Positions 8,085 to 15,873 of a stretch of DNA of 25,301 nucleotides are shown piece after piece; within the stretch, counting starts at the first letter, position 1, and the number at the start of each line of letters is the position of its first letter. The stretch spans positions 1-25,301 of the forward strand of contig DASZCR010000141.1 in NCBI GenBank assembly GCA_035942915.1, given 5' to 3'. Source of the stretch: DASZCR01 sp035942915 (GTDB lineage Bacteria > Acidobacteriota > Blastocatellia > Pyrinomonadales > Pyrinomonadaceae). The notes beneath the pieces are model-generated. The model had not been told where the DNA came from, searched no databases, and saw nothing but the letters and a program-made list of their open reading frames with translations. The position numbers were made by a program, and so were the translations under genes.

Positions 8085-11000
8085 ATGCCTTCCACCCCTC
8101 GCCTCCGGCACTACGTGTGTTTCGCCATCTTCGTGTTGACCCTTCAGTTCGCCTACGTTCCGCCCGCTGGCGCCCAACTTCAACCGCCCGGCGCCCCGAC
8201 GATATCGGCGTCTGTCGCCCCCCGGAAAATCACCGTCACGTGGAACGTCGTGCCCGACGCCAGCCAGTACACGGTCTGGCGTGCAGTGGGCGGCGGGGGC
8301 TTCGGCATCCTCGCCACAATCAACAACGGCTCTACCACCTCGATAGTTGACTCAGGTCTCCCCAACAACTGGTATTACAGGTATTACGTAGTTGCCTCCA
8401 ACGGCGCAGGCTCCGGCCCTCAGTCGAACATCGTGGCCGCGCAGACGCCGCCGCTCGACGCGCCGAGTCTGACCGCCTCACCCGGCCCGATGCAGATTAC
8501 GCTCTCATGGAACTCGGTGCCTGAGGCCGACAGATACCACCTCTACAGGGCTATCGGAGCCGGTGCCTTCAGTTTCCTCGGCACCTACAACACCCCGACC
8601 ACGACGGCTGTCAACACGGGTCTGAATAACAACTGGTACTACCAGTATTACGTGGTCGCCGAGAACGGGGGCGGGCGCAGCGAGAATTCAAACGTCGCAG
8701 CTGCGCAGACGCCACCTCTGGCCGCGCCGAGCGTGTCGGCGTCGGCAAGCCCAAGGAAGATTACGGTGACTTGGGGCGCCGTGCCGGAGGCCAGCCAATA
8801 TCATGTCTACAAGGCCATCGGGGTCGGCGCCTTTACCTTCATCGGAACATTGAACTCTTCGGGAACGAAGCTTGAGGATGTCGGGCTTAACAACAACTGG
8901 TACTACCAGTATTACGTGGTCGCCGAGAACGCCGGCGGTCGCAGCGAGAACTCGAATGTCGCGGCCGCGCAGACGCCGCCGCTCGCCGCACCGTCCGTCT
9001 CTGCCTACTTCGAAGGCGGAAAGGTGATAGTCAGTTGGGGCGCGGTGCCGGAGGCTGACTCCTATCAAGTCTTCAAAGCAGTCGGGGCTGGTGGCTTTTC
9101 ACTCGTAGACCAGCCGGTCTCTCCCACAACGAGCATCGCCGATTCGAACGTCAGCCCCGGCAACTGGTACTCCTACTACGTGATTGCGAGGAACGGTGGT
9201 GGCCCCAGCGACCCCTCTAACATCGCGAAAGTGTTTAAGGACCCGCCCCCGAACACTCCTCGCGGGTGCTCCGGTGACCCAATCGATAAAAAGGAGGAGC
9301 CATCGGGCGGCTCCTCGTGCGGTTGCTCAGGCTCCGGGTCGGGCGCGTCCGCAGGCGACCCGGTCAACCTCGCGACCGGTCGCGAATCTTATGCGCCCGC
9401 GCCCGACCTCAACATCTACAACCCCGATGGGCCGAACGTCGTCTGGAACCGGATGTATGAAGGTCATAACGCTATGGCCGGATACCACTCCCCCGGCCTC
9501 TCGCACGGGTGGGTTCACCCCTTCGACATCAGAATCACGAGCACTTCGGTCGCCGGCACATGGGGCGCGCTGAGGCTAGTCTATTACAACGGCGCGGAAG
9601 AGATTTTGACCCCGCAGCTCGGCGCGGGCGGACAGCCGACGGGCGCGTTCACGGCGCCGACAGGCTCGACCTATTTTGCGACAGGGGTTCCAGGCGCCTC
9701 GGCCGGGCAGTGGGAGTCTTTGACTTTAACGTGGAGAGACCGAATGCGTTGGAGCTTCACGCAACTCTCGCCGGGCACCTATGCGCTAACGCGAATCACG
9801 AACGGCGTCGGGCGCAGCATCGACCTGCACTGGGGCGCAGGGCGCACGCTCTCGCAAGTCAGCGACGCCACTTCGGGGACGGTCTTGCTGAGCCTCTCTT
9901 ATGATGAGCGCGGCAAACTGGCGGCGGCTTCGGACGCGTACGGGCGGCAGGTCTCCTACTCGTTCAGCACGCCTTCCGGCAATGACACAGGCTCGCTCAC
10001 GTCCGTCTCACAGGTGGTGCCCGCCGGAACCCAGAACGCGCCCGCGCGCTGGACGCACACCTACGCCGCTGACCGTCAACTTCGCACCATCACCGTGCCC
10101 AGCCCGACCGGCTCCGGCACTGCTACGGCGACGCTCAACTACGGCGCAGACGGGAAGGTCTCCTCACTGGTGGACGCCAACGGCAACCAGCGCGTCTACA
10201 CCTACAACACCGGCAGCACGCTCGTGCAAGTGAAGGACGCCGCCGGTAACGTCGTGCGCTCATGGACGCAGAACTTCAACAGCAGCCGGCGCGACACAGG
10301 CATCACCGACTCCGGTGGGACTAGCGCGCTGATTGAGTATAACGACCCGCAGAATCCCGGCCTGCCGACGCGCGTCGTAGACAAAAACAACAAGGCCACC
10401 GTCTACACCTACGACCAGTACGGCAACGTGCTGACCGTCACCTCGCCGCGCAACCTCACCACCGTCTACACCTACGACTACGCGGCTTTCCTCTTGGGAC
10501 GATTGACCAGTGTGAAGGAAGGCAGCAAGCCGGCAACTACTTTCGCCTATTTCGAGCCGAGCGGGCTACTCCAGAGCGTCACCTCGCCCTCGCCCACAGG
10601 CTCCGGCACGGTCACGACCTCCTACACTTACGACGCGCTCGGCAACGTGCTCACTGTGACGGGGCCGGGCAACAACGCCGCCAGCCAACTCACGACGACC
10701 TTCAACTACACGGTCGATGGCACGTACACGCAGCCGGCGAAGGTCAGCCAGCCGCTCACCGTGACGGACGGCCTCGGACACGCCGCGCACCTGCGCTACG
10801 ACACGCAGGGTCGCGTCATCTCGCGCATGGACGCAGACGGCAACGAGACGAACTTCAGCTACAACATCGTCGGGCAGACTGAGACCGTCACGCTGCCGCC
10901 CACCGAGCAGACGGGGACGGGGCGCGGGAAAGTCGTGAAGGAGTACCTGTATCCGGGCGGGCCTCTGAAGACGAACACCATCTTAGACGAGAGCAACGCG

Positions 11001-13082
11001 CAGTTTAGGCAGGTCACGTACGGCTATGGCCCCGAAGGAGAGAGCCTGTCAGAGACCGGGAGCACGGAGCCTGTGACCTACACTTACGACGCGCTCTATA
11101 GGCTCAAGACGCTCAAGGACGGCAAGAACAATACGACGACCTATAACTACGACGGGGCAGGGAACCTGTCGAGCATCCAGATGCCCGGCAGCCAAGTCAT
11201 CCAGTTCCCCTTACACGACTCTTCGGGGCGCGTCCTTCGGCGCATCGATGGCAACGGCGTGGTGACTAACTACTCCTACGACGATTCCGAGAATCTGCTG
11301 ACCGACGTTCAGTACCCGGCGACACCCGCGCTCAACGTACACTTCAGCTACGACTCGTTCGGCCGTCGCACCTCGATGACTGACGGCACAGGCACACACA
11401 CCTACACCTACGGCGACTTAGATGAACTGCGGAGTGTGACGACCTCCTACACGGACGTGTCGGCGCAGGTCGTCTCCTACGACTACTATCCGAACGGGAG
11501 CCGTCAGGGCATGACGACACCCGCCGGCATTTTCTACTACTCTTACGACGCGGCCGGCCGCCTCATCTCGATGTCGAACCCTCAAGGGCAGGCGACCAAC
11601 TGGACGTACTACCAGAACGACCGGCTGCGGACGCAGCAACTCGCTAACGGCGCGTTGACCACCTACAGCTACGACGCGCTAGGGCGGCTCACGCGCCTCC
11701 ACAACGAAGGCTTCAGCACGCCGCCGAGTTCGGAGGGGGGTGAGGAAGGGCTTCCGACGGGAGGCAGCCTCTACACGCTCTCCGACTTCTCGAACTTCAC
11801 CTACGACGGGGCAGGCAACGTGCTCTCCTACGCGGCGAGCGTCCCCGACACCCCATCGGCTTCGGGCACGGTCACTTACCAGTACGACGCGAAGGACCAA
11901 CTGACGCGCGAGCAGAGCACGCGCGGCGCGGGCTTCACGCGTCTGTTCGAGTACGACGCGTCCGGCAACCCGACGCTGTTCGCCGGGACTTCCAAGACCT
12001 ACAATGCGAACAACCAGCAGACGACGACGGGGCTTACGCACGATGGGAGCGGCAACCCGACGACCTATCAGGGCGCTACGCTCTCCTTCGACCCGGAGAA
12101 CAGGCTCACCTCTTACGCCGGGCAACTCACGGCCGGCTACCGCGGCGACGGGCTGCGCGCCTGGAAGCAGACAACGGAGGGGCGCGTCTACTACGTCTAC
12201 GACGGGGCGCTGCCCATCATGGAAGTGCGCGCCTGCGCCGGGTCTCTGCCGTGCGCCTCATCCATCCAGCCGGTGAACACCTTCGGGGCGGCGGGGCTGG
12301 TGTCGAGAGTGGTCGGCCAGACGCCAGAGACGGGCGCGGCGGCGACGGAGTTCTACTCCTTCGACCCACAGGGCAATGTCTCCCAAGGACTGGCCTCTGA
12401 CGGCTCCGTGTCGCAGGCTAAGATTTACACCGCACATGGGCAGGCGCTCTCAGGTGTCTCTTCCGAATTCGGCTACGGTGCTCAGTGGGGTTATCAGGCG
12501 GATGCGGAGACGGGTCTGCAACTGCTGAAGCACCGCTACTACGACCCCGGCACGGGCAGGTTTTTAACTAAAGACCCAAGCGGTTATAGCGGAGGCATCA
12601 ACCTCTATGGCTACGTTAGAAACAACCCCGTCAAGTATATCGACCCCTCAGGCCGTGAGGGCGTCCTTGTGTGGCCGCTCATCAGCGGTGGCGTAAATGG
12701 CGCGGCGGCGGCGGGAGGCGCAGCCGCTGGCGGGGCGGCCGTCGTCGGTGGCTTGCTCGCATACTTGGTTCTCGACGCAATCGCGAATCCGCGCCCCGGC
12801 TCACTAAGCAATCCCTTGCCGCCGAGAGCTGACGGTGTGTCCTCCTGCACGTCCGGGCATCGGCGTAGAATAAGTCCATTCCCGCTTCCGCCTCTGACGC
12901 TTGACCGCGAACCGCCGAGGGATGACGAGCCTTGTTATGCGGCATACATCAGGGAAACCGGCTGGTGCGGTCGAACATTCACGGATGATTACCTCTATGA
13001 AAAATGCATGGACAACGCATGGACGAACTATATCCGCTGCCTCAATAATCTGCCTCCGAAGCCATTAATTCCGGCACGCTGA
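8085..13082 (+). CDS. Secreted RHS/YD-repeat protein with four fibronectin-III-like modules and a 4-Cys C-terminal tip
   Basis: 1665 residues; ATG 8085 with AAGGA ten bases upstream. Residues 1-30 are a signal peptide ending AYVPPAGA. Four fibronectin-III-like modules of about 88 residues follow (near 36-385), each with ITVTW or LSWN, VPEASQYxVY and NNWYYQYYVVAENxGG. A Cys/Gly/Ser-rich hinge (390-420) leads to a DUF6531-type start, GDPVNLATGRE (about 423). Roughly 20 YD repeats (forms such as YTYDALGNVLTV) fill 560-1440. The RHS core, RYYDPGTGRFLTKDPSGYSGGINLYGYVRNNP, lies near 1483-1515 and ends at IDPSGREG. The tip (about 1524-1665) has a Gly/Ala hydrophobic segment and then four cysteines with spacing C-x10-C-x12-C-x10-C before NLPPKPLI. 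RHS shells wrap variable C-terminal toxins or adhesins; here the route is Sec, not type VI. The tip's activity is unknown. Confidence 0.93.
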   Translation: MPSTPRLRHYVCFAIFVLTLQFAYVPPAGAQLQPPGAPTISASVAPRKITVTWNVVPDASQYTVWRAVGGGGFGILATINNGSTTSIVDSGLPNNWYYRYYVVASNGAGSGPQSNIVAAQTPPLDAPSLTASPGPMQITLSWNSVPEADRYHLYRAIGAGAFSFLGTYNTPTTTAVNTGLNNNWYYQYYVVAENGGGRSENSNVAAAQTPPLAAPSVSASASPRKITVTWGAVPEASQYHVYKAIGVGAFTFIGTLNSSGTKLEDVGLNNNWYYQYYVVAENAGGRSENSNVAAAQTPPLAAPSVSAYFEGGKVIVSWGAVPEADSYQVFKAVGAGGFSLVDQPVSPTTSIADSNVSPGNWYSYYVIARNGGGPSDPSNIAKVFKDPPPNTPRGCSGDPIDKKEEPSGGSSCGCSGSGSGASAGDPVNLATGRESYAPAPDLNIYNPDGPNVVWNRMYEGHNAMAGYHSPGLSHGWVHPFDIRITSTSVAGTWGALRLVYYNGAEEILTPQLGAGGQPTGAFTAPTGSTYFATGVPGASAGQWESLTLTWRDRMRWSFTQLSPGTYALTRITNGVGRSIDLHWGAGRTLSQVSDATSGTVLLSLSYDERGKLAAASDAYGRQVSYSFSTPSGNDTGSLTSVSQVVPAGTQNAPARWTHTYAADRQLRTITVPSPTGSGTATATLNYGADGKVSSLVDANGNQRVYTYNTGSTLVQVKDAAGNVVRSWTQNFNSSRRDTGITDSGGTSALIEYNDPQNPGLPTRVVDKNNKATVYTYDQYGNVLTVTSPRNLTTVYTYDYAAFLLGRLTSVKEGSKPATTFAYFEPSGLLQSVTSPSPTGSGTVTTSYTYDALGNVLTVTGPGNNAASQLTTTFNYTVDGTYTQPAKVSQPLTVTDGLGHAAHLRYDTQGRVISRMDADGNETNFSYNIVGQTETVTLPPTEQTGTGRGKVVKEYLYPGGPLKTNTILDESNAQFRQVTYGYGPEGESLSETGSTEPVTYTYDALYRLKTLKDGKNNTTTYNYDGAGNLSSIQMPGSQVIQFPLHDSSGRVLRRIDGNGVVTNYSYDDSENLLTDVQYPATPALNVHFSYDSFGRRTSMTDGTGTHTYTYGDLDELRSVTTSYTDVSAQVVSYDYYPNGSRQGMTTPAGIFYYSYDAAGRLISMSNPQGQATNWTYYQNDRLRTQQLANGALTTYSYDALGRLTRLHNEGFSTPPSSEGGEEGLPTGGSLYTLSDFSNFTYDGAGNVLSYAASVPDTPSASGTVTYQYDAKDQLTREQSTRGAGFTRLFEYDASGNPTLFAGTSKTYNANNQQTTTGLTHDGSGNPTTYQGATLSFDPENRLTSYAGQLTAGYRGDGLRAWKQTTEGRVYYVYDGALPIMEVRACAGSLPCASSIQPVNTFGAAGLVSRVVGQTPETGAAATEFYSFDPQGNVSQGLASDGSVSQAKIYTAHGQALSGVSSEFGYGAQWGYQADAETGLQLLKHRYYDPGTGRFLTKDPSGYSGGINLYGYVRNNPVKYIDPSGREGVLVWPLISGGVNGAAAAGGAAAGGAAVVGGLLAYLVLDAIANPRPGSLSNPLPPRADGVSSCTSGHRRRISPFPLPPLTLDREPPRDDEPCYAAYIRETGWCGRTFTDDYLYEKCMDNAWTNYIRCLNNLPPKPLIPAR
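8628..8931 (+). repeat. Direct DNA repeats within the fibronectin-III-like modules (264-base period)
   Basis: The 40 bases beginning AACAACTGGTACTACCAGTA at 8628-8667 recur unchanged at 8892-8931, exactly 264 bases (88 codons) later, and similarity continues for about 70 bases beyond. Modules 1 and 4 are more diverged. This points to a recent duplication or gene conversion between modules 2 and 3 and marks a place where module number could change by slippage or recombination. Confidence 0.8.
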
Positions 13083-13100
13083 CCGGAGGGGATGAACAGG

Positions 13101-13481
13101 ATGAACAATTATAGACGGGTGCTCGAAGAAGGCTTATCGTTGGCCGGTTCGGGTGACTTAGAAGCCGCCCTTCTGAAGCTTCATGAGGGACTTGAGCAAG
13201 CCAATAAGGCTAAAGAGCAGAAATGGTCGGCTCTTTTAGCAAGAAATGCGGGCTTGTTGCACCTGCGAAAAGGAGAGCTGAACGAAGCCCGGAAGCTCTT
13301 TGAGGTCTCGTTAGCTAACGACCCCGCGAATCCTGCCACTCGCTATGCTTTGGGTGAGGTATGCGAGCGCATCGGAGACATGGCAGCAGCAGAAAATCAT
13401 TACCGCTCCTGCTATGAGCTGTCGAAGAGTAGCGGCGATAAAGAGATGCTTGAGCTTCTTGAGAAACGTCGCCGCACTTAA
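13101..13481 (+). CDS. Small TPR protein downstream of the RHS gene, candidate partner or immunity protein
   Basis: 126 residues from ATG 13101; GGAGG at 13085-13089 stands 11 bases upstream. An ATG three codons earlier (13092) is only two bases from it. The gene starts 18 bases after the RHS stop, so it is surely co-transcribed. The sequence is wholly helical with about three TPR units: YRRVLEEGLSLAGSGDLEAALLKL, ALLARNAGLLHLRKGELNEARKLFEVSL, and PATRYALGEVCERIGDMAAAENHYRSCYEL, with the usual small residues at positions 8, 20 and 27. No signal peptide: it stays in the cytoplasm. Location after a polymorphic RHS tip is where immunity genes lie, and helical-repeat proteins are used for that; it could also be a plain scaffold. 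By eye its codon use is less GC-rich than the RHS repeats. Confidence 0.8.
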   Translation: MNNYRRVLEEGLSLAGSGDLEAALLKLHEGLEQANKAKEQKWSALLARNAGLLHLRKGELNEARKLFEVSLANDPANPATRYALGEVCERIGDMAAAENHYRSCYELSKSSGDKEMLELLEKRRRT

Positions 13482-13561
13482 TCTGTTTCTGTTGTCCTTT
13501 ATCCTACTGAGGAGTTCCGCCAGAGATAAGAAACACGTCCATTATTGGCTACAATTAGTTG

Positions 13562-13576
13562 GACATAGGCTATGTC
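13562..13576. repeat. Palindrome GACATAG-G-CTATGTC between convergent TPR and hdeD-like genes
   Basis: Seven-base arms around one base, in the 174-base gap after the TPR gene. It may help end the rightward RHS-TPR transcript, but there is no T-run directly after it. I see nothing else in 13482-13655. Confidence 0.3.
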
Positions 13577-13655
13577 TCAGCCTCAATATATTGGATAGTC
13601 GGAGATTTTTTGCAACACTACCGGGAATTGTGCGCGGAGGGAGTTTCTGCACAAC

Positions 13656-13994
13656 TCAGGTGACGGCATGAATCTCAATCCTCCGCGCCCCCCAACCGCG
13701 CAATCTGAAGCCGAGCGTCATCAGCAGCAAACCGAACAGAATTGCGTAGCCGCCAATCAGCCATAGCACCGCCAGCGCACCCGCTCCCGGCCAACCCACA
13801 AGCAGCAGCCCGAAGAGTACGGAGAGGATGCCGCCCAAAGCCAACAGCCATTCGCCGCTAATGACTTTCCGCAGACGGATGGCCGTAGCAATCTCGAAGA
13901 TTCCGGTGACGACCGCCCACGCCGCTATCAGATAGAGCAGCACGAGCGCCGTAACATTCGGCCAGACAAAGGCCAGCACGCCTGCGACGACGCC
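13656..13994 (-). pseudogene. C-terminal half of an HdeD/DUF308 family membrane protein, 5' end lost
   Basis: The minus strand from about 13994 reads GVVAGVLAFVWPNVTALVLLYLIAAW, then TGIFEIATAIRLRKVISGEWLLALGGILSVLFGLLLVGWPGAGALAVLWLIGGYAILFGLLLMTLGFRLRGW. This matches the second half (last three to four of six helices) of HdeD/DUF308 proteins, normally about 190 residues. The first half (two W-P-containing repeats and helices 1-3) is missing: upstream of GVVAG the frame stays open for about 30 more codons but these are the antisense of a groEL fragment, then a stop. A GTG at 13979 could start a 107-residue protein but has no sign of a ribosome site. HdeD relatives are linked to acid or stress tolerance in the inner membrane. 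Confidence 0.8.
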
Positions 13995-14192
13995 GACGCA
14001 GCGACCGAGCAGTACACCGACCTCGTTGAAGATGGCGTGATTGACCCGACTAAGGTCGCACGCACGGCCTTGCAGAATGCAACTTCAATTGCGAGTCTGC
14101 TTCTGACGACCGAAGCTGTCGTGGCCGAATTGCCGGAGAAGAAAGACAAAGCGGCAGCCTCGACAATGTCCGGCGGCGAACTGGACTACTAA
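13995..14192 (+). pseudogene. groEL: C-terminal 65 codons of groEL (60-kDa chaperonin), 5' part lost
   Basis: The plus frame from 13995 reads DAATEQYTDLVEDGVIDPTKVARTALQN..., then ATSIASLLLTTEAVVAELPEKK and a Met/Gly-poor tail STMSGGELDY before TAA at 14190-14192. This is the unmistakable end of GroEL: residues about 480-545 of the usual 545, with the conserved G-x-IDPxKVxRxALQNAxSxAxLLLTTEAVVxE block. The frame before 13995 (ACDDA) does not match GroEL and is instead antisense to the HdeD-like gene. There is no start codon, so it cannot make a chaperonin. The coding sequence itself shows no damage, suggesting a recent break or an assembly join. Its own terminator still follows. Confidence 0.92.
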
Positions 14193-14202
14193 GCGAGTGA
14201 GA

Positions 14203-14237
14203 GATACGGGCGGTCGTCCTCGCCGTCCGCCCGTATC
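14203..14237 (+). terminator. Terminator-like hairpin after the groEL fragment
   Basis: GATACGGGCGG (14203-14213) and CCGCCCGTATC (14227-14237) are a perfect 11-bp stem around a 13-base loop, starting 11 bases past the groEL stop. The following AGGATGTTTTGC has a short T-run four bases after the stem. It fits the former groEL transcript end. Confidence 0.75.
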
Positions 14238-14420
14238 AGGATGTTTTGCTCACCCAGACTTGCCTTCCTGTCAGTGCGCGAGTATGAAGTTCCTCAATCG
14301 AAGAATTACAATGTCAACGAGCGATGTTTAATTACAGCAATCTCGAAGGGTTCTTGGGGTATGATGAGGAATAAAACCTGTCAGTCGAGTGATAATTAAA
14401 TAGCGTTGAAATGGTTCTCG

Positions 14421-14451
14421 CGGGAGCGCCGGACTAGGACGAGTGCTCCCG
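14421..14451 (+). promoter_or_regulatory. Hairpin in the leader of the monooxygenase-like gene
   Basis: CGGGAGC (14421-14427) pairs with GCTCCCG (14445-14451), with one wobble pair possible on each side, 43 bases before the ATG at 14495. The stretch 14238-14485 has no gene. The AT-rich patch TGATAATTAAAT near 14388-14399 may hold a -10 box. No known riboswitch core, including the cobalamin B12 box, is visible. Confidence 0.35.
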
Positions 14452-14494
14452 TTGGCGGCGAGATGGTTTCCGACTACGAGAGACGGTGTCTGCG

Positions 14495-14794
14495 ATGTTT
14501 ATTGCCCTCAGCCAGTTTACCGTTGCTAACGACATGACCGCACAAGTGAAGGACGCTTTCGCCAATCGCCCTCATCTGGTGGAAGAGGCGCCGGGCTTCT
14601 TACGCTTGGAGGTCATCAGCCCACTGGACAACAAAGATGAGATTTGGCTGTTGACCTATTGGCTCGACGAAGCGAGTTTCAAGGCCTGGCATCACAGTCA
14701 CCTCTATCACGATTCACATAAGGGAATTCCGAAAGGCTTGAAGCTCGTTCCACAGAGCGCCCGGCTTCGATTCTTTGAGCACGTCTCTTCATGA
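14495..14794 (+). CDS. Antibiotic biosynthesis monooxygenase (ABM)-domain protein, HmoB/IsdG-like
   Basis: 99 residues from ATG 14495 (MFIALSQFTVAND); a GTG three codons upstream is possible, but family members start at MFIxxxxFxV. One dimeric alpha+beta barrel domain: strand IALSQFTVA, helix AQVKDAFANRPHLVEEAPGFLRLEVI with the invariant P-G-F, strand EIWLLTYWLDEASFKAWHHS with T-x-W and F-x-x-W, and then H-x-x-GIPKGLKLVP. The W and the His cluster resemble heme-degrading IsdG/HmoB members and quinol monooxygenases, but a true heme-binding His cannot be assigned by eye. It is the first gene of the set and ends 13 bases before the B12-binding gene, so the two are co-transcribed. Confidence 0.8.
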   Translation: MFIALSQFTVANDMTAQVKDAFANRPHLVEEAPGFLRLEVISPLDNKDEIWLLTYWLDEASFKAWHHSHLYHDSHKGIPKGLKLVPQSARLRFFEHVSS

Positions 14795-14807
14795 GCGGGA
14801 TACCACC

Positions 14808-15860
14808 GTGTCGGAACTGAACAAGATAGCCAGCCGGCTTATCATTGCAGAGCGCGCCTTGCTGGCGGAGGCTATCACCGCGCGCCAGTATGAAGCGCAA
14901 CCGGAACTGGCAACCAAATATGGCGAGGCGGGGCGCGCAAAGTGTCTACAGGATGCCGTCTATCATCTCTCTTATCTGGCTGACGCCGTCGCCGCGTCCA
15001 GCCTTTCTTTATTCTCCGACTACGTGGGCTGGGCGAAAGTGATGCTCAGTGCGCGGGGGATTCCGATGGCGGACTTCTCGCGTAACCTCGTGGTCATGCA
15101 GGAGGTCATCCGACAGAGATTACCTCCGGACGTGTCGAGCGTCATTGACGAGTTTTTCGAGGAGGGGCTAAAAAGACTGCCTTCGTTGCCGCCCGACCTC
15201 TCGACGCTGTTCGACGACGCCGCGCCTCACGCAGACCTCGGCCGCCAGTACCTACGCCTCCTTCTCAGCGGGGAGAGACACGCCGCGAGCCGCTTGATTC
15301 TAGACGCCGTCGATTCCGGCGTCGCGTTGAAGGACATCTACCTGCACGTCTTTCAGACTTCGCAACGCGAGATTGGGCGTCTGTGGCAGTTGAATCAGGT
15401 GAGTGTGGCGCAGGAGCACTACTGCACGGCCGCCACGCAACTCATCATGGCGCAGCTCTACCCGCGTATTTTTCGCACAGAGAAGAACGGCCGCAGGCTC
15501 GTCGCCACCAGCATCGCCGGAGAACTTCACGAAGTCGGCGCACGCATCGTCACAGACTTCTGTGAGATGGAGGGCTGGGACACATATTACCTCGGAGCTA
15601 ACTGCCCGACGCCCTCAATCATGCAAGCCCTCGCAGACCGCAAAGCTCACGTGCTCGCCGTCTCGGCGACGATGACTTTCCACCTTCGCGCGGTCGAAGA
15701 GTTGGTCGCGGCGGTGCGCGCGTCGGAACAACTCCGAGAGATAAAGATTATAGTCGGCGGATATCCTTTCAAAGTTGAGCCGGAGTTGTGGAAGCGTATC
15801 GGGGCGGACGCCTCTGCGGCGGACGCCTCTGATGCCGTGATGACGATGAATCAGTTATAA
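14808..15860 (+). CDS. Stand-alone cobalamin (B12)-binding sensor protein with CarH-type W-x9-EH motif
   Basis: 350 residues from GTG 14808 (a TTG at 14775 would add 11 and overlap the previous gene). The first ~145 residues are helical, with no relative I recognise and no MerR-type DNA-binding domain. Then comes a B12-binding helical bundle (LGRQYLRLLLSGERHAASRLILDA... to RLWQLNQVSVAQEHYCTAATQLI) containing W-x9-E-H, the set that caps adenosylcobalamin in CarH photoreceptors (W131, E141, H142 in Thermus CarH). The residue after W is Q, where Thermus CarH has His132, the ligand formed after light. A Rossmann part follows: ATSIAGELHEVGARIV has the lower-ligand H-x-x-G motif with E for the usual D, then LGANCPTPSIMQAL and IIVGGYPF. 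A kinase gene begins 13 bases downstream. Confidence 0.85.
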   Translation: MSELNKIASRLIIAERALLAEAITARQYEAQPELATKYGEAGRAKCLQDAVYHLSYLADAVAASSLSLFSDYVGWAKVMLSARGIPMADFSRNLVVMQEVIRQRLPPDVSSVIDEFFEEGLKRLPSLPPDLSTLFDDAAPHADLGRQYLRLLLSGERHAASRLILDAVDSGVALKDIYLHVFQTSQREIGRLWQLNQVSVAQEHYCTAATQLIMAQLYPRIFRTEKNGRRLVATSIAGELHEVGARIVTDFCEMEGWDTYYLGANCPTPSIMQALADRKAHVLAVSATMTFHLRAVEELVAAVRASEQLREIKIIVGGYPFKVEPELWKRIGADASAADASDAVMTMNQL

Positions 15861-15873
15861 ACCCGTTGAGTTT

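Noticed and set aside
11701..11775. Insertion STPPSSEGGEEGLPTGG between RHS repeats as a possible foreign domain
   Set aside because: Too short and low in complexity; more likely a flexible loop in the shell, and the frame is kept.
14238..14494. Possible cobalamin riboswitch ahead of the B12-protein operon
   Set aside because: No B12-box-like core and too little paired structure; only one 7-bp stem.
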